A DNA stretch of 64,000 bases, taken from Acanthosepion lycidas. Taxonomy: Eukaryota; Mollusca; Cephalopoda; Sepiida; Sepiidae. Made by a program: the position numbers and the translations under genes. The stretch spans positions 33,499,167 to 33,563,166 of the forward strand of contig OZ010580.1 in assembly GCA_963932145.1 (NCBI GenBank), given 5' to 3'. The notes beneath the pieces were generated by a model that was not told the DNA's origin, did not search any database, and saw only the letters and a list, made by a program, of their open reading frames with translations. Shown here piece by piece: positions 23,936-36,640 of this stretch (position 1 is the first letter of the stretch; every line of letters begins with the position of its first letter).

Positions 23936-24460
23936 GCAACTTTTAAAAGGGATTCACAGGTGGCCAACTGAAGAAGTTTATCTAGAAAGTCAGATCACCT
24001 TGCTCATGAAAATATAATTGAATAAGGATATTCTTTAATTACAAAGATAGATTTATTTGTTAGTTAGCAACTTTAAAAAAAAAAAACACATTTAGGTTTC
24101 ATTCAGTTCTTATTTAAAACATAAAAAATATATATTTGATTGATACTATACATGTTCCTAGGGGATAGAAGGTTAGTTTAAGTAAGAAATAATTGATATT
24201 GATATTTTTAAAATCTGGTGTGTGCCTGTGTCCAGCATATGGACATTGGATGTTAGTATTTTTTTTAGAAAACTGCTTTTTTCCAGCTAGTTCTTTGTTT
24301 ATTTAATTGATATATATTTTCATATGCTGTTAATTTTTCATCTCTCTCTCTTACAATTCTTGTTTTGTTTCCAATTATCTTTTTCACACCAAAAAATTAC
24401 CTTGTATTAAAGTAATGCATTTTGTATAGTCATTAGTTTTCATTATTTATTGCATTTAGT
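21537..24460. other. AT-rich non-coding interval
   Basis: Contains a G-rich patch at 22674-22690, a possible minus-strand exon at 22407-22459 (see findings), a T25 tract at 23373-23397 and a TA microsatellite at 23874-23931. No gene assigned. Confidence 0.5.
23874..23931. repeat. TA microsatellite
   Basis: About 29 uninterrupted TA units. Confidence 0.95.
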
Positions 24461-24464
24461 GTTT

Positions 24465-24745
24465 GGTCTGCTACCTAGACTGGATGTAGTCGGTTCTCCT
24501 GCTTCAACCTCAAGACATCCTCCAACTATATTCTCCAGGCTTCCATACTAAACTACTACTAATTCTGTTATATCTTTTGTTGACTACTATTTATGACTGC
24601 AACCTGCTAATCCTGCCTTGTTCCATATCATCACTACTTGACTGTAGTTGATAGTCTAGAAAGATTCTCCTTTCCTTCTGTACATTTATTCTCTTGCACT
24701 GCTGACATATCTTCATTCTATGCAAACATTTAATCTATGACAGTA
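24465..24745. repeat. GC-elevated block, probable dispersed repeat
   Basis: A clear rise in C and G with no long open frame and no recognised domain in either direction. It resembles an interspersed repeat I associate with cephalopods (ctccaacctcaaga-type start), but the family is not named with confidence. Confidence 0.4.
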
Positions 24746-27062
24746 CTTGTTCATTTTTCCTTAAATTTTAGGCTGCTAAATTTCCATTACTTGAAGTTGT
24801 CAACTTTTATAAGCAAATACTAAATATTTGTTATATATTACATTAGGATTTTAGGGTTTTCTAAGATTCTAATTAAGATTTTGTTTTATGTACAGTTTTA
24901 ACTTTTTACAATTGAGAATAAACATTTTTTATCATTTATATAAGGTGTTATGCTTTTCATAAAATTTTATATATTTAATTGTTCATTCTATAGTCATTAA
25001 TCTTTGTGGTATATAATTTTACTAATTTTTTTAATGTAATTTTTATACCTTTTCAACATGTCATTTTGTTGAAAATTTTATTTCAAATTTTTATCTCTTA
25101 GTGTGTATGTATAACTATCTCTGTTCTTTTTCCTTTCCATAATTACCAGAAATAGTTTCTGAAACATATTTCAATTAAAGAGTAGATAATAAGTGATTAG
25201 TGACAGTGTCACGATTAAAAGATTCATTTTTGATTGAACATTCAAAAAATAACCTCAGATCCACCTTATTCTTTAAGATTTTTTTTACATTTAAATATAT
25301 GAAGATGTTTTATTAAATGTAAAAGAAAATATCAATGTGAATGTCTGGATATGTGTATTTTTTATTATGCTAAAAAAAATATGAATAAATTATGTAAAAG
25401 TTGATTTGGAATGTTAATAGCCATTTTTAATGGACCATAAAAATATCATTTGTTTATATATTTTGTTAGAAATAGACTAAAATTTTAGTCTGTTTATAAA
25501 TACATTTTATGTTGTTGAGTAAACATGTAAATTTGTATGGCTGTTGTCAAGTAGAACGGCTAATCAGCTTTGTGTTAATTTTTAAATTTGGACAAAATTT
25601 TCAGGTAAATTTATAAGTTAATGTTTTTAAGTATATCAAAATTATCAACAAAGGATTCATTGTAAAATTTAAATGAGTTACGTCCCTTTTATTTATCAAT
25701 GTAACACTTCCAAATCTGGAAATTTATTTTTCTAAGATTAAATTTTCTTCAGTTAATTTCTTTTTAGTGTTCAGATTGATCCCTCTAAATATTATTCATT
25801 TTTTTTATTTAAGATGACATTATTATTATTCTCAAGGATGTTTCACTTGTGTTAGTTATATTTCTTTCAAGTTAATTTTAAAGTTATTTTATGCAAGAAA
25901 TTAATTTTGTATCAAATAATTAAAAAAAGAAAAAAAAAACAGTAAAACTATGTCTTTGAGTAGCAGAAGAAAAATAATTACCTCACTAAACCGTGTCCTT
26001 TATCAGCTGAAACTTGCATCTTGTCCAACCTAACTATCTGTACCTTTATGATTTGACAGCAGCATTGGACTGGGTACATTGAAAATGTAGTGTAAATGAC
26101 TTTACCAAAGCTCACAAGTCTGCTGAGGTACTCAAATATGTCCTAATATAAGTAATTAATGAATTGACCACTTGACTTGAAGAGGCATGTTATTTCCACT
26201 TAATTTAAATAGCTGTTTAGTGTGCCAGGAATTTACATTTGGATTTATATTTTTTGTATATCTCTTTTAAGCAGCAGATTTTTATTCTACTTAGATATGT
26301 AAGAAAAATAAACTTGTTATATTTTCACTTATTCCCAATTAAAGAGCTCAGTCTGTCCTACTACTATCCTGTTGTCAAATCATTTCTCACCTTATTAAAT
26401 CTTTTCATTAACCCATACAAAGCATAGTTATCTGAATAAAGTAAACTCTTATTTAGGTAGGAAATATCCAATCTTAGTTTTAGATGGGAGAAGTGGATGA
26501 AAAGAAAAATAGCTTAATTTTTTTGCAATTATTTTGTTTACTTGGAATACTCAGAAGTGTATTATTGAAGTGAAGTTATTCTCTCAAACCTGTCCTGTGA
26601 TCTGTTCTAATTTCTTGAATAGATATAAAATACAGTTTTTATTTACTTCTTATCAAGTCTTGTCTTAAAGAAAAATGAGAAAAGGAGCAGCTTCACATAA
26701 GACTTTTTTTGTACTTCTAATAAGAGCATGGCTTCACTTATTTAGTGTCAGTCATTATCTGTAAACTTAATAGGTGTGGCTTATTTGGTAAAGAATTAAG
26801 TCTTTAAATGTCTGTAATGACTTTAGTATAGTTGACTTGAGTTTGAAATTAGGTGTGGCTATTTAGAATTGGTTTTTCACACTCATTTTTAATGAACTTT
26901 ATCTATTTGTGTATTTATACAGATCAATAAAGTTGTATAAACATGTACCAGTGGACTCTGGATTAAGTCCAAAATTTAATATCCCCACTTTCCAGAAATC
27001 TTAAGTGATTAATAAAAATAAAAAAAATTCTTGGTTTTTCAGTTTCCTAATCTTATTTATTG

Positions 27063-27116
<54 letters not shown>

Positions 27117-27500
27117 GATAGCTGAAATTTTTTTTATTTGTGTTAAATATAAATGCATGAAAAAAAATAATAAACTCATATGAAAATATAGAGTTTCACC
27201 TATTTTTAAAAATTTATCTGATTTGAGTGTTAGTATGTTTTTAATGTTTCATCATAAAATACAATGTATTCACTTTATTTCATTAAATATTTAATGTTTG
27301 ATAAGATTCACTTGCTATTTTAAAGAAAAATGAACACATTTGCTAAATGTACTGTTTTAACACATTTTTATTGATAAGGTAGCATAACCTCTAAATATTT
27401 ATTAAGTTTATGAATCTGTCTGTACATGCAATTTTTTAAAATTCTATTGCTTATACTAAATAAAAAGGAATAAATTAAATATTACTTAAAAATACTTATG
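24746..27500. other. AT-rich non-coding interval
   Basis: A slightly GC-richer patch at 25985-26170 could be an old repeat. There is a TA tract at 27064-27102 followed by T15. No gene recognised. Confidence 0.55.
27064..27116. repeat. TA microsatellite joined to T tract
   Basis: About 19 TA units followed by about 15 T. Confidence 0.95.
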
Positions 27501-27561
27501 AGTGTCAGTCAAAAAGTAACACCTATTCTAATTTAAGTTTAAAGATACTAGTTAAAATTTC

Positions 27562-27615
<54 letters not shown>

Positions 27616-27620
27616 AACAC
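27562..27620. repeat. CA/TA/CA microsatellite
   Basis: A short CA run, about 15 TA units, then about eight CA units. Confidence 0.95.
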
Positions 27621-27778
27621 TAATGTTAACACTGAAAGTCTGTTTCATGCTTGAATACAAAAATTGCATGAAGCAGACTGTTGCCGCTCTGTGTTGACTT
27701 CAGTGTTCACTTTTATATTTACTTACACTCTATCCCTGATATTGAGCACTTTCATCCATCAATATAGCATACTTTAAA

Positions 27779-27804
27779 ACTATATATATATATATATATA
27801 TATA
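27779..27804. repeat. TA microsatellite
   Basis: About 12 TA units. Confidence 0.9.
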
Positions 27805-28172
27805 ATGTTAAATAGGAAAGACTGGACTCTTTAGTCTTGGTTAGCAACCAGTCTAGAGAACTCTGGATTCAAAACATGAGGAGGTCTGTTTGGGGAGATC
27901 GTAGCACACTATGTGCAGCAGTTCTCTGTATTTGCTTCTGAAAAGTGTGGGTGGTTCTTCACAAACCTTCATCACTAAAATCAAATCATATGTGTGGTTA
28001 GTCTGTATATAACTGTAAACCAGTTTGGTATTTCAAAACCCACTGAAATATTTTGGGAAGTTAACTTATTTTTCTACCTATCATCATCTTCCAAATTGGC
28101 TGCCCCCTGAACATACATAGAGAACAAAGAGCTATCATAGATTTTCTCATTTCTGTTTTTGAAAAAATAAAG

Positions 28173-28599
28173 TGATGCAAACATTTAAAGGAGCTCTGTG
28201 AATGTTTATGGAAAGGTTACACTTGATGTAAGCAACATGAGTCAGAGTTAATAACAATCCAAGAGAAAAAAGGAGAAACAGTAGTGACAGGGTATATACT
28301 GGCAGGCCAACTGCTGCTGCTGTAAATGAAGATAAAGCTAAACAGGCCAATGATATCATTATCACTGAAAGAAGAATCACTGTTATAAAACTCTGCAAAA
28401 GCTTTTAGGTGAGCCATGGTAGTGGCTGCAGTTTAGTGCAGTCTCTTGGTTATTCAAAGGTTTGCAGAATACTGACTTCATGAAAAAGCAGCAGTCAGTT
28501 GCAGCCAAAGAGATTCTTGAGCTGCATAACACATGCAGAGGACAGTTCTTCAATGATGATGAAAAAGGCAACTTGCACATGACTTGGAAATACAGCTAA
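28173..28599 (+). pseudogene. Mariner transposase N-terminal remnant (second mariner family)
   Basis: Three plus-strand frames read in succession give a mariner-like transposase start: NVYGKVTLDVSNMSQ (first helix-turn-helix, about 28200-28244), then NSSDRVYTGRPTAAAVNEDK (about 28275-28334) and DIIITERRITVIKLCKSF (second helix-turn-helix, ending at a TAG near 28412). After a frameshift come KKQQSVAAKEILELHNTC and RGQFFNDDEKGN (about 28480-28580), which is the linker just before the first catalytic Asp. It stops at TAA 28597-28599, before the catalytic domain. The spacing fits a truncated, frameshifted copy. It is a different family from the copies at 1-665 and 2728-3470. The minus-strand open frames here are shadows. 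Confidence 0.75.
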
Positions 28600-28860
28600 G
28601 TTTCCATGAGGCAGATATACAGGTTCTAGTTTAAAAGTAGAATACCATGTTGAAACTAGATTTTGAATCCTGAGACTTTTGTGTTGATTTTAACATGCTT
28701 TGTGTGCTTTTAATATTACAATTGTTGTAATTAAAGAATAGCCTATATCCTTTTAATTTAAAAAATGTATATTTTGAAAGGAAGAAAGTAAATTAGTTTG
28801 TACAATATTGACATGTTTGAGTGTAAGAATATCAGATATATTTATTCTATTCATTAAGTC

Positions 28861-28897
28861 ATAATTGTAATGCCTTAACAAAAGGCATTACAATTAT
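28861..28897. repeat. Perfect 16-bp stem hairpin
   Basis: ataattgtaatgcctt and aaggcattacaattat are exact reverse complements around aacaa. Confidence 0.9.
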
Positions 28898-30772
28898 TTA
28901 TCATCATAATCTTCAAGGAAATTTAAAATACTTTCTAATCATTTCTGGTTTCAGCTATTTGATTAACTTGTTGCTTATAATGTTTTTTACTCTGTCTTAT
29001 AAACTAACTATTGATAACTTTACATACCTTTAAAATTTGTTGTATAAAATTTCTTCTAAATAAGCAGCATATAAAGCAGTTGAGACAAATTTATATTTGT
29101 AAGAGAGGTACAGATAAATTAATTGCTGCTCAAAAGGCTGAGTTTGAGGATTTTTTTTATTAACACTGATCTACTTATGACAGATTAAATGATTTGATAT
29201 TAGTTTTTTTTATCTCTGTCATGGTTCATTCATTTGGTTTTGTGTAGAGGCTATAGGGAATGTTTATACTTGGCAAGTTTATTTTTAGCATTTTATTTTT
29301 TTTATTTAACATGACCAAAGCTTCATCTTGACAAGTTATTTGAAAAAGTTCTTTGCAAAAATTTATGACTGCATTGACTGTTTTTTTACATCTAGTTTAA
29401 AATATAACTGCAAAAATTAGAAATAACTTTTAGAAAAAATAATTCCAGACTTATGAGAATATTATTTAAAAATCATCTTTTAAATGTATTTTTTTACATT
29501 TCTGTTAAATATAATCCTATTTACTCATTAAGAATTAATGTTAAACTTTATTATTTGACTGGTTTAAATCCATTATCATTAAAACTTACGAAATTTGCAT
29601 AACATGAAATTTGTGGAATTAGTATATTGTTTTAAAATTTTTTCAGTTGAAGTATATTTTTATCAATATACAAGATAATTTCATTTTAATGTAATCAGAT
29701 TCCATTAAAATGTATAAATAACAAAAAAATCCATTTAAATTTAAGAGTTTCAGTCAAAACTAAAAATAGCATAATTTGAATTGATTTTTAAAAAAATGTT
29801 ATTTTGAGCAACCATGATTAAAATCTCTTCTGAAGTATTACAAAAGTAGCTTAAACTTTGGGCATATAAGATCTAAATCTTTGATTTGCTGATTTATTTA
29901 AATAATTTATTAGATATTCACAACAATTATTTCTATGGGAATAAATATATTTTCCATAGAGGGGATATACAAATAGGTAATATTTAAAGTGCAATAAGAA
30001 ACTTGATAAACATTCTAATTTTTTTTTTTTGTTTTTCAATTTAAATGTTGGACCTTGGAACTTTATTTTCCCACCAAGCAAAAAATAGGATTTTTTAAAA
30101 TGATATAGGCTTTCTTATTTTTGGATTAACTTTTTAATGACCAGACCAACCACTATTAATCAACAATCAATTCTGTTAGTTAAATTCACTTATTATGCAG
30201 AAATACTATTAATAATTAATTTTGTTAAATTTATATTTGACACAAATATTTGGTCAGTAGCATTCACTGGAAACTATTTTTCTTCTAAGAATTTAAATAA
30301 AGCACAAACAAGTCTTGAATCTTTAAAGATAAAAAAATTATTTTCAATAACTTGTAATTTTCGATAACATTTTGTTTTGGCATACAGTATTTGAATGTCT
30401 TTTCTTTTTTGATGAAACTTTTTTAAATGGAGTTTAAATTATTCATTTAACTAGATTGACATTTTTGAACATGCAATCAATGTTTTCAAAATGTCATCAA
30501 ATTATTTTTATAACTAACAAACTTGTAATTTTTCTATTGTATTTTTATATAAAGCTTAAAACTGATTTCTAAGTGTTCTATCCATGACATTTTTTTTTTT
30601 TTTTTTTTCCCCTTTTTTTAGGTCACATTTTATTTATATTTCAATCTTTAAAATTGTTAAAATATAATCTGAATTTCACATGACAAATAATATTAAGTAG
30701 TAATTGTGACAGTTGCTTTATTCAATTTTGAAACATTTCATTAAAGACAAGAAAAAAGTGATTTTTATTTTA

Positions 30773-30775
<3 letters not shown>

Positions 30776-30849
<74 letters not shown>
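30776..30849. repeat. TA microsatellite, longest in the window
   Basis: About 37 TA units. The Tyr/Ile open frame on the minus strand is a repeat artefact. Confidence 0.95.
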
Positions 30850-30853
<4 letters not shown>

Positions 30854-32297
30854 AAAATGTAATAATTCATATATTTGTTTTTTAAAAAGAAATGTAATCC
30901 TTGTAAATGAAATCTTGTATGGAATTGCTTTTTAAATTTAATCAAAGATTCTTTATGCATTGCTTAATGGATAACATACAGACAGAATAATAATGTATAG
31001 TTATGTCATTAGAATTATTCCAATTTTGGTAATTTTTATTTGCAATTTCTTAATGAATTTTAAATTTAATCAGTTAGCTGTATTTATCAGCCTTTTAATT
31101 TTTTACCCTTATTGTAGATGTGTCCTACTTATATATCTATTTTGTATACATGATGGATTTATTTTCAGTATTTACTGCTTTATGCTTACATATTGGAAAG
31201 GACTTCCTTTGATGAAAGTTTGAACAAAAAATTTCACTGCATATGCTAAATTCCAGATACTTTCATAGCAAAGATTTTTTGCATTATTTTGTATTTAAAT
31301 TGAAAATTCATGAAAAATACAGTTTCTTTTTTGTAATATATCAACATATTTATTTTTAATACAGTAAGAATTATGTGTATTTAACATATTTGCTTGATAA
31401 CATTTAGGAAGCTAGTAGAAAAATCAGACATTAAATTTTAACCAAAGACTAAAAATAAAAGGAATTATTAAGTAATCTTGATAATTATTTTTTAATTTGT
31501 TGCTTTAATTAAACCCTGAAATTCAATCCTGTAAGTTGTTTCAGCTATATCAGGTTTAAAGTTACACTGTTAAAACTCTATAATAGTTGCGTTAAATATA
31601 ATGTTTTGTAAACTTTAATTATAAAATATCATAAATGTCTACAATTAATTCAATTTTCTTTAATTTGCCTTGGATTATTTTTCAAAAACAAAGTAATTAG
31701 AACTTGAGTGGGTTTCTTACTGCCTCAATTATAAGTATATTTATAACAATGTTCTGGCTTTGCATTTATTGACCTACCTGAACTGGAGAAACAAGTCCAA
31801 GCAGGAAATAAAACAAGACTAGGTAAAGGGTATAGTTTATAGAAAAAAAATTGCAAATGCTACTTGTAGATTGTTGTTGACCTTTTCATCCTTCCTTTTC
31901 TTATGGGTTAGTGCATTTGGCTTCAAAATTGGATGCGTATTATCATTTCTTGCCCTTTGTCTTACCACCTATTATTTTCATTATATGTAGTTGAGCAAAT
32001 ATTTTTGATGCTGTACATTAAAGTTTACCCCTCATTTTTGTCTCATTTAAGCTTCATTCCCCACAAAAACTGACATTTATTTCTAAAGTAGCTTAAAAGT
32101 GCTTCCTTGTTAGATCATCACATTATGGGAGACAATTGATCTCTGAAATGTGTGTAATATATTTGCATTTTAATACCAAAATGGTTGAACTTAAAATAGA
32201 CTAGACATCACCTGAAATGAAGCCTGCTCTGTTTTACAGTTAAAGATTACAAGGTGGAGTCTCAAGATTGACTAAAACTGGCTGATATACATGTTCA

Positions 32298-32324
32298 TTT
32301 TTTTTTTTTTTTTTTTTTTTTTTT
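32298..32324. repeat. T tract (27 nt)
   Basis: Uninterrupted T run. Confidence 0.95.
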
Positions 32325-33805
32325 GCCGTTCCAAACATTAGATTCTCCTGTTCTTCCCTTTTTTAAAAACTAGATCTATCTGATAATAATAGTAATATAT
32401 TCTGTCCAAACCTAATATAATCATTTTCTAAAAGAATAAAGAAAATGAGAAAAACCACAAAAATTTAATGTTATACATTCTTGTTTTATGGTTTGTTTTG
32501 CATGTGTATAGAGTATGTAGACATTTATTGACCCTTTGTACTATTCACAACTTTGAAGAATGTAATAATGCATAATAACATACGGAATAATTTAAACCTA
32601 AAAGAAATGTTTAATAATGATTTTAATTTACCAATTTGTATATCATTTTCTGACTCTTGGTACCTATTTTGATTGGATGTATATTTTTAAAGTATCTGTT
32701 TGTTAATTACTAGGTCATATACTTTAGAAGCAGATTTCTTGTTGGTTATTGCATCATAGATTTTAGAAGTCTTGGTGGATCAGTTAATTCCAGGGCCACT
32801 TACGTAGCACAAAGAAGAAAGGTACTGGAACAAAACAATATTCATCTTGAAAAACAAGCATTGACCATTATATATACTTGGTTGAAAGTCTTAATTGAAA
32901 GAAACTTGCTGTTTTACAATCTTGTAGTGTAAAATTTAAATTGAGCCTATTTTTATATATGATATTTAAACAAAACAGGCCCAATTTGCATAAAATGCTT
33001 CATGTTATCTATTGAAGTTCATCATTTGGAATATACACAGCTTGTTTCACATGGCATGTTTGTTTTGTTCCAAGCCACCATGACCATGTCTCAAGAGCTT
33101 GCTCAAGGCCAAAGGATATATAGAAACCTTACTTCATTATAAATCACTCCCCCACATAAGCCCTTAACTCGTTGGCCAACAATAATCTGATATCTTATTG
33201 ATTAATAGAATCCTCTTGGTAACTTATTTTATCTTTTGGGAGTATTCTTGCTATTCGAGTACTACCATTTCCAAAGTAGTTAATCAAATTATGATTCTCA
33301 AAGACCATATTGTTCTTTAATTCCACTTGTATAAAGTTTCTTGTTTGTCAAAAATGGCCAAAACAATTGTATATAAATCAGATGGTCTCTTTCAAATCAC
33401 CTGAGAACTTTAGTCTACTTAATTAATCCTATCCAAACGTGTATTTTCTCAATTTTTATGTTTGCCTCCTCTCAGTTTATTTCATTAATCAACATTTTGG
33501 GACCCAAGAAAAGGTTCTCAGCAACCAATTATATTTAATCCTGTGAAATAAAAAATAGTTATTTTTATGCTCACATTTGGACTATGTATCATATTGTTCA
33601 GTTACATGTTCTGTTTTACTTAGTATATCAGTCTTGTCACAAACAATACTTTGACTCCTGAATTCATGTCTTTCTCAGTTTTATAAGCATTTAAGATTTA
33701 GTAAGTATGCAATAATGCATTATAGTAACACAGTAATTGTGGCAAAACAAAGAATGCACTTTTATGCTAAAATATTTTTTTATTGATATATCTAGATGTT
33801 ATGTA

Positions 33806-33828
33806 AAAAAAAAAAAAAAAAAAAAAAA
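33806..33828. repeat. A tract (23 nt)
   Basis: Uninterrupted A run. Confidence 0.95.
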
Positions 33829-34214
33829 TGACAATCACAGGCAACTATTATTGATGCATATTTGGTTACAATGTTAGAGCTTATTATTCATTTGGCTTAC
33901 TGAAGGTTCATTTCTCTTGGGAATGGAATTGCCAGTCTCGGCTATGGATAAAATAAACCTGTTTCAGCTTGCTTTTAGAACTCTTTTTTTTATCCTTGTT
34001 CCAAGTCAATACTTCTGTCTATTTTTTGTATAAGAAATATCCTTTTATTAGTGATTTCCATATTAGAAAACATTTATTGATGTTTCCTTTTCACTTTTTG
34101 TGAAAATTTTATTTTCCAACAGCTATATCTTAAAAATAGGATTAAAATGCATTTGTGATATTTTTTACCATATCTATTTACAGTGATTTAACATTCCTTT
34201 GATACTTCATTGTT

Positions 34215-34216
<2 letters not shown>

Positions 34217-34245
<29 letters not shown>
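34217..34245. repeat. T tract (29 nt)
   Basis: Uninterrupted T run. Confidence 0.95.
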
Positions 34246-34769
34246 CAAAGCCATGTTGGTAAAATATCTTCTTATTATAATTACCGATCCTGTATTTCTT
34301 TCATTTGTATATGATAATTTTGTTGATATATTTTTAGTACTTATACCCTAGTGATTGCGAGATTATTAAATTTTTCATTACATGAGTTCAGAATGCAGAT
34401 TGAAAATTCTCTTTCATAGTGCTTTTCCTTTGTCTAATGTCAAAACATTCCATTTGTTCTTATTCACTTATGGATTTAAACAAACATTTGGTTGATAATG
34501 CAAAATTATTATGTGTATTATTACAGTTTTAAAATTTCAACTTTGTTGAATTTGGCTCTACCATTTTTAGATACTGCAAATGAATTTATAGTTTTGATAT
34601 AATATTCATAAGTGTTTAAAGTCAGGTTCACTTTCAAACAGTAAATATATATTTTTTAATATGATGTATAAGAAGTAATTTTGGACAGAAGACTTGAATA
34701 TATACAAAATCTATCATTGGAGCTACTAAATTAATCAGTAACTAGAAAAATTACACCTGATACTTTACT

Positions 34770-36300
34770 GTTTTTGTATTGTAATTGTCAATTCCAAAAT
34801 CATCAAAGGCTGCCAGCATTTCTGTTACAATTCTGTCTGGTCCTGCTACCTTGTTTCTGTTTAGTTTGATTCCATTTCAGATTTTAATATTTCTTCTTGA
34901 TATTCTTTATATTGCACATTGTTCCATGAAGTACTTTTTTGTTTCTATAATATCAGTGTCCTATCCTTGGATTTTATGCATCCTGTTGATGAACATGACT
35001 TTTGAGCTGTCAGTTCCCTTATTTTTTTATGCATATCTGCTTTATCTTTGATACTCATTCTTTCTATTTCTGCACATTTTTTGTTGAGCCATTCCTCTTT
35101 AGCATGTATGCATTTCTATCTAATTTCTTTGTGCAGAGTTTTATAATCTGTGCCATACCTTGGCACTGTTTTTGTCTCTTTTTCATCATGCCAAGAATTT
35201 CATCTGTCATCCATTCTTTTTTTCCTTATCTATTTTTCTTTAGGCTGATCTCAATTGTTGATGTTAATAAAGCTTCTCTTAATGTGTCCTAGTTGAGTTT
35301 CCATTCTCATTTTGTCCATTTATATATGATTTTCACATTGTCCATATATTTCTCCTTCACATTTTGGTAATTCAGGAGTTTGTCACATTGCTATTTGGGT
35401 GCTACCTTGGCACTCTTCAATTTTTGTAGTTTCACTCTAAGTTTACATATCACTGGAAGGTGGTCACTCCCACAGTTGGCACTTGGATATGTTTTTTTCC
35501 AGTGTAAAACTGTATTCCTGAATTGATAGCTATATAAACGATTTGGTTTTTTGTTTCTCCTCCTGGGTTTCTCCATGTCCATATACATCTTGGGTGCTCT
35601 TGAAACCAGCTTTTGGCTATTACCTGATTATTTGTCATGCACCACTGGAGCCATTTTTTTCCATGTTCATTATTTGTTCCTAGTCCAAATTTGACAACTA
35701 TTTCACCATCTCTCACTTTTTCTACTTTGTCATTCAGGTCTCTCATGAGAATTGTAATTTCTTGTTATATGCATTGAACTTTGTCTAGCATACAGTAAAA
35801 CTTTTTTAATTTTTTTTCTGTACTTTGTGCTGCTGGTACATATACAACTATAATGGATATGTTGAAAGACTTTACTTTCAGTTTAACAAGAAGAATTCTT
35901 TTAGATAGTTAATAGTATCCCAGAACAATTTTTCTTTATGTCTTGGTCTAATACCAGTCCTCTTCCTTTTTCATTTTACTGTCAGCCTGCATATATGATC
36001 CTGTGTTTGTCACTGACAAAATCTCTATTGTATGCTCAACTCATTTCACAAATACCTAAAATATTCATTTCCTGTTTTATATTTTCTAATTGGTTACATT
36101 GATTTAGTGTTCTGATATTCCATATCCCCAAATTTATTTTTGATGCAAACAGTCACTGTATGACAGTCCAGTGACACTTGCCACTCATGTCTTCCCTTAC
36201 TGGGCGAAGGATAAAATTCAAGGAGTTTGAATCTCTTTGCACCTTTTTTGGTAAAAATTGCTGGATTATGGTCAGGTGACACCTGCACCTGTTACACATG
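34770..36300 (-). mobile_element. RTE-like non-LTR retrotransposon fragment (endonuclease and start of RT)
   Basis: Minus-strand reading from high to low coordinates: the beginning of an AP-type endonuclease (NIRTLNQCNQLENIKQEMNI near 36120-36060), KFGLGTNNEHGKKWLQW (about 35700-35650), WTWRNPGGETKNQIVYIAIN (about 35590-35530) and NCGSDHLPVICKLRVKL (about 35480-35420). These last include the GSDH catalytic motif of exonuclease-endonuclease-phosphatase folds. Next is the linker WMTDEILGMMKKRQ (about 35210) and then NKVAGPDRIVTEMLAAFDDF (about 34855-34800), the entry to the reverse transcriptase. The sequence stops there, so most of the RT is missing. Many stops and frameshifts. The plus-strand open frames at 34785-35292 are shadows. 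The clade call (RTE) rests on linker style. Confidence 0.75.
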
Positions 36301-36640
36301 TTCCTTCTTACTAGGTGAGGAGATAATTCCAGTAGACTTAACCCCCCTTCACGTCATTATCTTTCATAAGTTGATCATTAAAAGCTATAAGTTTTCTTAG
36401 GATTAATAGTGGAGTGGTTTCCTGTTACTTTCTCCATGGTGATTTATTGAGACACTACCTCTAGTTAGCCATTGACTCATCAAGAGTTCTTCCACCCTGG
36501 TCTTATAGGTCTTATTTTTCATCCTACAGAGTTGCTAACAACCCACCTCACATGCAAGAAATTGGAGTGGAGTGCAAGTTTAGTCACTGACCACCCAAAA
36601 ACAGCATGCATGCATGCATACATACACATACCTAGATTTT
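36301..36640 (-). repeat. Probable 5' leader of the RTE-like fragment or an adjoining repeat
   Basis: GC-elevated sequence continuous with the LINE fragment, including gtggtttcctgtt, which is complementary to the tail of the SINE at 20950-21245, and a catg/cata simple repeat at 36605-36628. No coding segment was recognised. Confidence 0.4.

Larger units (their letters stand above)
28620..34765. other. AT-rich non-coding interval
   Basis: It contains a TA microsatellite at 30776-30849 and homopolymer tracts at 32298-32324 (T), 33806-33828 (A) and 34217-34245 (T). A somewhat GC-richer stretch at 33040-33200 is probably an unclassified repeat. No exon or transposon protein was recognised. Confidence 0.55.

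Noticed and set aside
28147-28580. Hydrophobic minus-strand open frames
   Set aside because: They are complementary to the plus-strand mariner transposase remnant, whose residues fit a known family.
34785-35292. Hydrophobic plus-strand open frames resembling membrane proteins
   Set aside because: They are complementary readings of the minus-strand RTE-like LINE.
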